Assembly: GCA_000320545.1 (NCBI GenBank)
Contig: ADNK01000945.1
Location: 1-20,315, forward strand
DNA length: 20,315 bases
Reading direction: 5' to 3'
DNA from: Bigelowiella natans CCMP2755
Taxonomy: Eukaryota > Cercozoa > Chlorarachniophyceae
The notes under the pieces were generated by a model, which was given only the letters and a program-made list of their open reading frames with translations, searched no databases and was not told the origin of the DNA. The translations under genes and the position numbers were made by a program. Positions within the stretch are counted from its first letter, which is position 1. Every line of letters begins with the position of its first letter. Shown here piece by piece: positions 9,770 to 19,495 of this stretch.

Positions 9770-10427
9770 ATGACGCAGCTCAAAGAAGTGCCATTGGAGG
9801 CAGCAGATTTAGGCCTCTCGGTCGAAGGAAGCAATACAGCAGGTCATGCAGGAGAGTGCTCAATATGTTTAGACATCCAAAAGGTAGGGGATCTTGCGGT
9901 GAAGTTAGCGTGCGGCCATTTCTTCCACAAGCGCTGCATCGGTCCCTGGATTAAGCGCTCAGCAATTTGCCCTACCTGTCGCAATCCCATCTCGTCCACA
10001 CCTCGAGGAGGTTCTAATTTTGCACAGAGAAAAGAGGCAAACAAAGACGCCCATCGACAAAAGGTTGAGATGATGGCGAGGATGATGCGTGAAATGGAAG
10101 AAGAAGAGAGGAAAGCCCAGGCAGTTCGCGATGCTGCTGATGAGGATCCTGTGTTGAGGAGGCAAGCTGATGAGCAGCCTTCATCATCTAGTAATGATGT
10201 GATAGAAGAGAACAAAGGCCATACAAGGGACAAACGACTACATAAGGGGAATGTAGAAGACGACGAAAAAGCAGCCCGATATCAGCCCTCAGCTGCTTCT
10301 AGCAATGGTTCCACAGAAGATAAGGAAAGAGAGGGTCCTGACACCATCTGCTCAGCCTTAGATCTCGATAGCGTCTCCGTGAAGGAGCTTAAAAGGAGAC
10401 TCAAACGACTTGGTGTATATGCACACC

Positions 10428-10514
<87 letters not shown>

Positions 10515-11570
10515 CATTCTATTTCTAACACCCGTTCCTTTGAAAGAAACCGTCTTCTATACATCGGATTGTTGCATCCACCGAATATGAGTTGGAAATC
10601 AAATCAGGCGTTGATAGTGGCATTGCCATCGAGCGAAGGGACCTCTCGACCTTATTGAATAAGGCTTGTTCGCGGAACTTTCTCAAGACTCTCACAGTAT
10701 TAAAAGAAATAAATGTTTTTTAAAGTGCTTTGTATTGAGCTAAGACCTACGATCGGCCTGCTCAATGCAGCAAACACGTGCATTTTCCATCACAATATTG
10801 CACCCTTTTCAGTGTTCTTGTTTTATTAGGTGAAGGAGTTAAAGCAACGACTTAGGACGTTAGCAGTCGACCACAAGCATCATGTGGTGATGAAATCGGA
10901 ATTGGTAGATCTGCTTTTCTCGGCAACGAAAAAAGAGGTATGATGGATGCTTTACGTGCGCAAGTGTGTATGTATGTGCCGTACATGCGTGTTACAGCTC
11001 CATTCTCATCTACATAGCTTCGTCTACAACTGGTATCGTATTTTCATCGTGGTCATGATCATCATCATCATCATCATGATCACCATCATCATCATAATTT
11101 CAAGTCACTCTTCTAACTTACCATTCGGCGGGATATGGTATAATGGTACTACTACCCCGAAGGTGAGCAGATGGGGGCCTGTGGCAACGAACCAGTGGCA
11201 TGCGAAGAAGGACCATGCAACATGCAACTTGTGCAGCAAAAAGTAGGGACATTCAAGCTTCTTAGTCTTGCTCCACACTTTGACCCCTTGATTTTAACTA
11301 TTCTTCAGTTTTTCTCTTCTAAGACGCAAACACCATTGCCGATATTGTGGGAGAGTCGTCTGTAACGCATGCTCCAAAGGCCGAGCAAACTCTAATTCTA
11401 GAGTGGGTCATGAGAGTAAAAATTTTAAAAGATCTCCAAGAAACCATAGTGGAGATCAATCCAATGAGAAAGGGCTTAGGATCTGTATAGAGTGTTCCGG
11501 AAAATTGCGAGCCCACGCAAAGATACAGCGAGACCGCCAGAGCGTTAAGAATGGTTGTAAAACTCAATAA
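9770..11570 (+). CDS. RING-SAP-SAP-FYVE protein, probable E3 ubiquitin ligase
   Basis: Exons 9770-10412, 10608-10696, 10830-10937, 11163-11242 and 11309-11570 join in phase to 393 aa. ATG 9770 is the first Met after an in-frame TGA. Domains: RING-H2 finger (C30, C33, C48, H50, H53, C56, C67, C70); a charged linker with a coiled-coil-like stretch (about 90-125); SAP-like helix pair 1 (204-231, VKELKRRLKRLG spliced to VDSGIAIERRDLSTLL); SAP-like pair 2 (245-275, VKELKQRLRTLA to KSELVDLLF); FYVE finger with eight Cys (301, 304, 317, 320, 325, 328, 366, 369) and the RKHHCRYCG motif at 313-321. RING-H2 implies E2 binding and ubiquitin transfer. The basic HHCR pocket implies PI3P binding on endosomes (known FYVE chemistry; inferred here). 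The C328-C366 loop is longer than usual. The WxxD motif is only approximate (WHAKKD). Animal RNF34/RFFL have the same set as FYVE-SAP-SAP-RING, so the order here is reversed. Confidence 0.93.
10431..10510. repeat. (CA)n plus (TA)n in intron 1 of the RING-FYVE gene
   Basis: CA run 10431-10466 and TA run 10472-10510 fill about 40% of the 195-nt intron 10413-10607, starting about 18 nt after the donor. Retention would put a His/Thr-Tyr/Ile run into the protein. Confidence 0.95.
11057..11096. repeat. (ATC)n trinucleotide repeat
   Basis: Imperfect ATC/ATG units in intron 10938-11162 of the RING-FYVE gene. Confidence 0.9.
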
Positions 11571-12640
11571 TATGTGTAAGAATCTCGAACATAGAAGTAG
11601 CGTATCGATAGTCGTAAAGCGTATACGCAAAATTGTGTTGGCGTAATGTGCTTGGTGCTGCTCGCTGCATGCACGCACGCGCTGGTTTGATCTCCTGCGT
11701 CCTTAGAAGTCTCAAATGCATGCATATGAACATCTAGATATGCATGTGCGCAAATAGCACGTACTATCGTACGTATTAGTAATATGACATGCGCGATCCT
11801 GCTTGGGCTGCGCAATGCTAGAATGGTTGCTCCCTCTTTCGGTTTGAGCTGAGACATAGACGCTCAATCCGTTGCTTTTGATCATTGTTGTCCCAATTCA
11901 TCAATTGGTCGCTCGCCCAAGCTAGCAAGCCTGCGCGGCTGTAAACATGCTGCATATGTTGTTAATGTTGGAAGTTCTGAGAAGTTTCGGGAGGCTTCGG
12001 GTAGCTTCCGGAAACTTCGAGAATGCGACTTCCGCACGAACCCAATGTGCATGCATGTGACAAGAAGTCAAAAATCATCACACAATTCAAATGGACAAGT
12101 GACCTTTCGCTCACAACACATGCGCTGACTAGACGTATTCAGAGACGCTACCTGCTACCAATTTCTAGAACTGCAGTGTCTGCAAAAACATGTGCTCACA
12201 TTGGAAGATTGCACAATGAGTAGTCAATAAACCTACAATGAATAGCTAGTTGTCCATGCATGATTTAGCAGGTGTGTAAGAGATGGGTGTGTGATTTTAC
12301 AGCATGCTAGCATGCTGGAGCACAGCTGCATGTAGCTAGTGTGATGACACACAATGTTGCACAAATATTAATAATTTGTGATTCGACATGATGCTAGCAT
12401 GCCAGTTAGCCAGTCTAACAGTGCATGGCATGGCGGTGTGAAACCAGTTTGGTGGCATTCATGGCAAAGCTAGGAAGTTTTTAGCGAATTGCAAGCGATG
12501 CAACATGCTGACGGACGTTGCGGGTCATGCATGGTGACTAGGCTGACCATATTTACCTCGTGCACATGGCAACATCTAGACATGCACATGTGATTCATGC
12601 TCTCGCCACCGCACCATGTCTATAGCAAATGCACATGATT
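11571..12640. other. non-coding CATG-dense island
   Basis: No credible exon. By eye I count about 29 CATG tetramers between 11669 and 12662, against about 4 expected per kb. Many lie in TGCATGCA or GCATGC palindromes, e.g. near 11716, 12049, 12257, 12302, 12311 and 12526. It starts right after the RING-FYVE stop codon. Confidence 0.75.
11971..12040. promoter_or_regulatory. heat-shock-element-like GAA/TTC array
   Basis: At 12006-12023 the sequence reads TTC-cg-GAA-ac-TTC-ga-GAA: four alternating 3-bp units with the 2-bp spacing of a perfect HSE. Just upstream, 11971-11988 holds further GAA and TTC units, including GAA-gt-TTC at 11981-11988; more TTC/GAA follow to 12040. HSF binding is inferred. 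No intact gene follows within 700 bp, so the target is unclear. Confidence 0.5.
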
Positions 12641-12766
12641 TTGCATCCTCTTGCCATCATGCCACCCTATATGAGATGGCACACAGTCCGCCTTAGGTGC
12701 GTCTATCGCTGCATCGCGCAAATGGATGCACGCACAAATGAACTGTTTGTTAACAGGTAGGTATAG

Positions 12767-13914
12767 GTCAAACACCACGAAGCATCTCCGTGTTACTATC
12801 ACGCCCTCTGTCGCTTCAACAAACCCGAAACATACGCTAACATCATTCATCACGCTGTTCTGATAGCTGCAATTTTTCGAGCGTTGGAATTTCCGACAAC
12901 GGTCCAACAATTGGAACTCCCTTACAAAAAATCATCAATGTCATAATGGCACGAGAAGGGTGGAGAAAATTTGTACCGCTGCTATGTATTCGGCGACGAC
13001 CTGCGTTCCCTTTTGTGCTTGCAACCTTATTTTTATTCCCACATCCATGATTCCCCATCATTAATATCACATTACAAAATCGATTTAACGACACAATGTG
13101 GATGATTTGCATAAGTGGATCAACGAACACTATGGACGCCTTCTTGTAAAGACGGCTCAGCTACAGGACCGGAACTGTTTCTCTCACCTCACCTGTGCGG
13201 AAGCATTCTGATCTGGATCTCCACCAATTTGTGCAAAGGGCCAAGCCATTCCCTCCTGGGATTATTGAATGAACTTGTTTGTTGGCCATCTAGGAATATA
13301 CGCTCCGCTGTTGTACCATCTAATATCTAGAAGTAGAGTTGAAGCTATTTCCGCTACCTGTGCCGACTTGCTAATTCCGGCTCTAAAACCTCCAAAGCTG
13401 CGATCGTTGCCCCCAGTGTGCACACGAAACCTGCAAGATGTCGCAGAGCACACAATGCATCATCTAAAAGCTTCGCATCTGACTGTCTCTTTTGGGTTAG
13501 TGTCGGTGAGTGAATGCTCGGTTCTCAGCCATACTTCCAACGTTCGCATTGCGCTTACATCGACGGATCATGAGCCTGGTGGCCACACACAGCAAATAAT
13601 GATGTACTGTGGAACGATGAAGGGCGCGAGCAGCAAGCTCACGCCTTTGGAAGGAAAGGGGGAGTTTCAGGTGGAAGGAATATAAGTACAACGAGGTTGC
13701 CTGGAGACATGTGATTATCTCAACGACCTTCCATCAGCTTTTGCCGCCAGGTTTATTGGAAGAGCTGCCTTTGGCAGGTTACTCAATTGAGGAATTCCTA
13801 TTTCATTCATTGGTATCATCGGAACAATGCGGTGGGGCATGGAAATGAGAGGATGGCAGTAGAGCGACTGCAAGCAGCGGCGCAAGCATGCGAGGAGAGA
13901 GCGAGAGCGAGAGC

Positions 13915-13956
<42 letters not shown>

Positions 13957-15061
13957 ATTACTAATATTAGAATTTAGAAGTAATTCGAAAAAAATGAGAT
14001 AAGTATCAGCATGGATTATTTGAAATTGGATTTCGGCTTCTATCCGCATCGTATGGTCAAAACCCATCGATGGGGTTTCGCAGTCGTCTTAAATCCTCCA
14101 AAAACACCATTTCCCCTTAAATGATATAGGCTGATTTGTTCAAAGATCGACTAACTAACTGCCTGACTTCGGAGCAGCTCCTTCGTCTCATGCCAGGTCC
14201 CATCCAATACCTGAGAGGGAGAGTGGCACAAGGAGATACATGAGCGATGGAGAAATAATCCTACGACGGTGAAATTGGACAAATTTGGGAGATGGATCAA
14301 AATGATGAGGGCATTCGATGGGGGAAGGGGGAACTAGATACAGAGAGCGCAGCGCGAAGCTACCAACAAGAAAAAGATAAAAACAAAAAATGCGTCGGTT
14401 AAGAGAATCCTAACTACGGTCCGGTTTACAAGTAGAGTCTCGACGGATTGACGACTTTCTGGAGATTCCGGGGACGGCATTAGCATCTTATCCAAATCAA
14501 CTGCATCCTTCCCCGGGTAGAGGATGATGGTCCTGCGTTATTCGATGGTGTGTTATCAGCAAACTGCCATATCGGAAAGCTACCCCACATAGCGCAACAA
14601 TACAATTTCGACTTCGATTTCGGCGTTCTAGCGTTGCATGGAACTATTGTTTGGGGGGGGGGAAGGGGTAAGTTCTGTTTCCTCGTAAAACACAGTCGTA
14701 ACTACAGTTCTCTTAGGTAGATAAGACTGCGCGGCGTGGGTATTCTTTTCGTGAAGTGATAACCACCCGTTACGGCCCTCTCCCAGCGCTTGATCCAGGC
14801 TCGGATACCTTGATATTATTCAGCAGCCAGCCCATCGGAGGACGACAAAGATCTTAGGAGAGACTTCACGACACACTATGGCAAACTAACCAGTTTTTTT
14901 CTTTCTAATTTCTCAACTCCATTAGCGACGAAAATTACATTCTGAGCAAAGATGCGGTCTCCTCTTGGGAGCCCGATGTTCCTGAGAGCGAGAAGAACCA
15001 CCGACACGTATTCACGTGTACCATGACAAGGGACGGGGAAGGAGGAGGAAAGGACGAATAG
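12767..15061 (+). pseudogene. coding-like fragments in shifting frames; possible decayed gene
   Basis: A chain of plus-strand stretches with coding-like composition, none recognised: 12767-12943, 12947-13101 (same frame, separated by a TAA at 12944), 13087-13212, 13207-13272, 13269-13685, 13671-13812, 14130-14243, about 14210-14337, 14450-14520, about 14520-14672, 14718-14855 and 14926-15061. Some junctions look like real introns: 13812 (GTATCA) to 14130 is in phase, and 14926 has an excellent acceptor. Others change frame within a few bases, e.g. near 13207, 13269 and 14215-14225, and upstream at 12758-12766 two stops interrupt the same frame. The simplest reading is a frameshifted, decaying gene or element. 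Alternatives are a real gene with tiny introns, two adjacent genes, or assembly errors. Segment 14926-15061 looks like an intact terminal exon encoding about 44 residues. Confidence 0.35.
13894..13954. repeat. (GA)n microsatellite
   Basis: GAGAGC-type units followed by pure GA, within the possible intron 13813-14129. Confidence 0.93.
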
Positions 15062-15411
15062 CAACGAAAACTCAACAAGTCGTTGGATTGCTGTCACACA
15101 TTATGTTTGCCTTTGTTTCGGGATGACCTTCCGGATGCACATATCGGCACTCGATTACTTCACAGCCGGCGAACACACCTGAATATACAACTCAATTGCC
15201 ACTCTACACTTTGCAATTGCGCGGCGTGGTTAGTGTGCATACCCACACGCTCGTACATAATCATATAATACTGTGGGCAATATGAACGGTCATTTTGTTC
15301 CTTCTCCTATCTGTTTACTACCAGGGCATAAATAACCTGATATGATAAAATCAAGGAAGAGAAATCGAGAGGAGGAAAAAAGGAGACGATAGAGAGAAAG
15401 AGAGGGAGAGA

Positions 15412-15456
<45 letters not shown>

Positions 15457-15472
15457 GGAGAGAGATGGAGAA

Positions 15473-15513
<41 letters not shown>

Positions 15514-15533
15514 TTTTTCAGATCTGGAAAAAC
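15062..15533. other. gene-free spacer with GA repeats
   Basis: Lies between the plus-strand fragments and the end of the next minus-strand gene. I see no gene in it. It is dominated by GA repeats (15391-15510). Confidence 0.55.
15391..15510. repeat. (GA)n with an internal 52-bp duplication
   Basis: An irregular 28-bp segment with GGGAG and ATGGAG interruptions at 15391-15418 recurs at 15443-15470, separated by pure GA. This suggests unequal exchange or slippage of a 52-bp unit. Confidence 0.9.
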
Positions 15534-16571
15534 TTACATAAAACGTGAATAGCACAAGCGATTATATGATATTTTGGTTATCGTAGATGGCGGGTTTCGT
15601 TGATTCGTCGTTGTATCCTTTCCAACATACACGAGCATGCATTCTGTCTCACCCGTGCCTACGGTCCTCTTAGCCTCCCTTCATGTGTTGCCGACAAAGA
15701 GCACGGTAACATCAAAGAGAACATCCATATAATTCGCGGATAAGACAAGAAGTCATGGGACAAAATCACTCACGCCTTTCTACTGCTGCTTCTACTATTA
15801 AATCATTGCTATCTTCGAGGAAATTAAAATTTTAATAGCATCGAATAAAACAGAGATGAGTAGAATAAAGAAGAAATGCCTCATAAGGACTTATTACGGA
15901 AGATTACTGACCTTTGATGCATCAAAATCAATATTTTTGTCTTGATCTGAACATCATTCTCAGCGTAAGGGGATGCGCACATTTTAAGAAGCCCTTACAG
16001 ACACCCGCCACAACACAAAGTAGTAATGAAGCGGGGAAAAAAGGCTGTTTCCTCTGACATCGCAGCGCTTTAGTAATGAAAATTTTTGTATCATCTCCCA
16101 CCTTTGTTGGTCCTGGTTTCGGAAACCATGCGCACACACAGACGTGGCTTGCTCGATGGCATTTGTGACACATATCCCTTTGTGGAGGGATCTCTTCCCC
16201 GTCCGACGTGCAGTTGATAGTCCTTGGCTGAAGGCATGGCAGTTGAATAAAACAATGTGCGATTTGAATCCTTCATTCACTGGCCCACTCACACGCACAG
16301 GTGTAGATCGCACACACGCACGAACAATCCCCACTCACCATACACAACGCCATAGCGACGACTACAGTAGAATCAGTCACTGATGTTCTCTGTTTCTCCC
16401 TACTCCATCTCCCCCCCCCCTTCTCTTTTCTTCGTGTTCCCCCCACAACACATCAGCACACCTCCACTGTGGAGCCAGGGAGTCGTGTCGGCAATCTGAC
16501 ACCTCCGTAAGCCCTTCGGCGCTTTGGGGATCTATGTTTGAGCACAGCTGCTGTTTTCGCAGCGTCCTCAT
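15534..16571 (-). CDS. small hypothetical protein, five exons (tentative)
   Basis: I do not recognise this protein. Minus-strand exons 16452-16571 (ATG at 16571), 16102-16270, 15912-15993, 15774-15808 and 15534-15643 join in phase to 171 aa ending at TAA. Donors include GTGGGA, GTCAGT and GTGAGT; the first one (GTGTTG) is weak. Segment 16102-16270 is basic and Ser/Lys-rich (e.g. YVSQMPSSKPRL). Segment 15912-15993 ends in a hydrophobic helix (KTKILILMHQ). An alternative start lies further upstream: a frame at 16602-16747 preceded by a long pyrimidine tract could be an earlier exon, but the intron between would be only 30 nt. A competing plus-strand frame covers 16144-16383. Composition and phase agreement favour the minus strand. 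Confidence 0.4.
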
Positions 16572-17711
16572 CTTGGCTACTTCCAGCCTCTATGCTTTCA
16601 CGATTGCTGTTTCCCTGCCCCCCGATACCGGCTCGGAGTCGTCTCCAACGGCCTCCTGAGTGGCGGCCGAGATCTCGCAACTTGAAGAGGGTACTGCTGG
16701 CGCCCCAACACTTATTTGCCGTCTTTCCATGCTCCACACATGAGCTTCTTACCGAGGTGAATTTGAGGAGAATAAAAAGGAGGAGGAGGAGGGGACAACG
16801 GAGGGGGGACAGGCTACCGGTAGGCAGTCTCTTACTTGGCCTTCCTGCTGCATAACAGTAATTCATGATAAACACGAGGTGGGGGGCGAGTTCATGGTTG
16901 ATACTTGAAGGATATCTAAAATGGACAACGAAGCCTCTGCAACGCCACAGTAGAAAAAGGAACACGTGGGGGAGGAGGGGGGGGAGTACCCGCCCACATC
17001 CGCTGAGAGGGAGCCTGTCGTCTTCGCCGAATTTTCCGGGTGCGATTCTTGCCACCCGGCTCCGATGAGAGAGGCAGAGCTGACTTGCTCCGAATTCACG
17101 GCAAAGCAAGTTGGAGAAGAAACGCAACATGGAAATGACCTAAAAAAACATGCAAGGAAGATGATGGAGCCCCCTAGATCTATCTACTCCTCTCGCTGGG
17201 TTTTGAAGCATTTTTGTCATTCTTTCACAAAAACAAAACGCATCGTTGGCTGCTTCTGCGGAGTTTTTCCGTCGGCCATTTCACCTTTTGCATCTTGGCA
17301 GTTTTCGCTTTTAACCTTTGTAATGGGAAAAATGAGTTTTATCTAATATTTCGAGGGATGCCGGGATTTACTTATGTCGCTTGTAATGTTCCACCACCGT
17401 TTTTTTTTTAAGTTTCGCTGAAACGTAGTTTGTGTAAATCTAACACACGGTATTTGTCGTAAGTAGGTAATACAACACAACAGCGTTGCCCAAAACCGCG
17501 TCGGAAACAAAGTGTTGTTTTCTTTAGCGCCGATGGAAGAATTCTGGGAAGAAAATAACTAGATGTTTCTCCGGTAAGCATGACTACATGTTTGCGCAAG
17601 GTAGCCAGTAGAACGCTGCAGGAGAAAAATGCAGCACCACATCTTAAGGAAAACCGTAAATTGGTAACCGAAAATAGCTTGTAACTGACAGAACCGCTCG
17701 CTTCTTGGAGC
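16572..17711. other. unassigned region with competing open frames
   Basis: Both strands have open, coding-like frames: minus 16602-16747, 16863-17099 and 16453-17130; plus about 16952-17346, which could be spliced from a donor at 16758. None has a recognisable domain and I cannot choose between strands. The stretch 17350-17711 shows no exon; it has a short perfect hairpin GTTTC-GCT-GAAAC near 17412. Confidence 0.3.
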
Positions 17712-18769
17712 ATGGCGGCCAAGGGGGATGGCCCACCAGCGCTGGGAATGGAGGACGTTGGCCATGCAGACACCAAGCACGGGGATACGGAAAAGTCACA
17801 CATTTCCCGGAAAAATGTAAGTGAGAAGTTTGATTCAAACTTAGAGAAAAATAGCGCAGTGAGACGAACAAAAGGCTCACGTGGAAACAGAGACTGTGTG
17901 CTCCTCGATCAAGGGTGATTTAAAGGGGCTGGGGGATAGTCAACAAACCAGTCTGGCATTTGCAGGCTTGGTGTTAAGATAAGATTTCATTTCCTATGAC
18001 ATGAATATCATTAACGATCGATCTTGGCGCGAAAGCGAGATGCCAAACTTTGTAATAGTGGAGCACAGATCAAAGTCATCTATCTGAATATGCTCGTTCT
18101 TAGGGTCCCCCTAATGATGAAACAATTAGATATTTTATCAAAATAATCTTTGGGGAGGATAATCCTGGATGGTTTACCAGTCGTTATAAAAAGTCACGCT
18201 CCAAACAATTAACGGAGAAACCAGCAGCCTTGCCTGGCCAAATTCCCGGAAGAGAAAAGCCCAGCGACGGCGACGGCGATTATAAAACTGATCGTGGCAC
18301 AGAGGATCATGCAATTGAGAAGCGCAACAATTTACCTGATCGGGGATTAATGGAGAAATTAAAACCTGACCGGAGATTCAATAATCTTCGGGTCGAAAGA
18401 TTACTGCTAGATTTCATTCGGGTAGACTCAACTTGCCAACAATTGTCATGACTTCTCACCAATCTGACTCTGTGACCTACAAAGATAATCTAATCTTTTC
18501 TCACATTTTATTCCTCTTGTCTATACAATTTTTGGGTCTCGATTCCCCTTTTCCTAAACGCACGCGCTCTTGCCTAACTACACGTGAAAGGACACCGAGC
18601 CGGCTGCGACTCGCGGGAAACCGTTGGGGTTTACAATAAAGTCAGAGCATCTAGAATCGGAAGCAAACTTCCTAGATCTATTGCCCTGCAGTATTGAAAA
18701 AAAGAAGGGTGAGAAGTTTTCATCCATGATACATCTTCACGTTGTCTCTCTTGCGTTTGAACCCAACCG

Positions 18770-18804
<35 letters not shown>

Positions 18805-19451
18805 TCCTTCTCCATAAATACACACACACATACACATACACACATATACAAATCACTCACCGTACGCCTGTCATTTGCCACAGCACCCTCGACAATTACC
18901 AAAACCATGCTAAAGATTCGCCTTCTTATTACTTCTCCGTATGTTACATCGAAGGGGGGATTTTCAACTCTGAGAAAGTGTTCGTCTCTGGAAACGATGG
19001 TTTTTTTGAGATGGAATCGGATCCTTCTCATGTCACGAATAAGTGAGCACTGTTACCTCACACAAAAAAATAAAATCCATCTTATGAGACATTGGAATAT
19101 TGTTGACTTTACCATTCTTTCAAAGAGAGAATTATCAGTGCTACATGATTTCAAATCTCTTTTCAATTCACCCCTCCTATTCATTGGATTATGTTGCGAA
19201 AAATAAGCTTGCTGGTGTGGACGAAGGATTTGAATAACCGCGGGTAGTATCTCCCAATTCCAAAGGAAAATACGACTACGAAAAGCATACTAAAGAGGGG
19301 CATATCGCTCCATTGAAAGATGACTGGAAGTGACTTTGTCTTCTTTATCGATCTCACCCGCAGATATCGTCTGAGAGAAAGATATTTATCGCTTATCTTT
19401 AGGTAAGTAGGCACTTGTTTTTCATTCAAGAGCTAAGGAGATACTGAGAGA

Positions 19452-19495
<44 letters not shown>

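Noticed and set aside
12758-12946. In-frame TAG and TAA codons inside coding-like sequence, hinting at a reassigned stop code.
   Set aside because: Across roughly 1,500 codons of confident exons (kinase, phosphotransferase, RING-FYVE, JmjC) no internal TAA or TAG occurs and Gln uses CAA/CAG, so the standard code applies. The stops are better explained by decay or introns.
12620-13130. Two overlapping minus-strand ORFs of about 95 aa.
   Set aside because: The plus-strand frame over the same bases has more protein-like composition; these look like shadow frames.
15391-15510. Possible CRISPR-like spaced repeats.
   Set aside because: The spacing is pure GA microsatellite and there are only two copies; the context is eukaryotic.
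16453-17130. A 225-aa minus-strand open frame, the second longest in the window.
   Set aside because: It is very Leu/Arg/Pro-rich, with no domain. Another minus frame overlapping it has more balanced composition, so openness here is probably due to base composition.
17411-17424. Hairpin GTTTC-GCT-GAAAC after a T-run, like a bacterial terminator.
   Set aside because: The T-run is on the wrong side, the stem is only 5 bp, and the DNA is eukaryotic nuclear.
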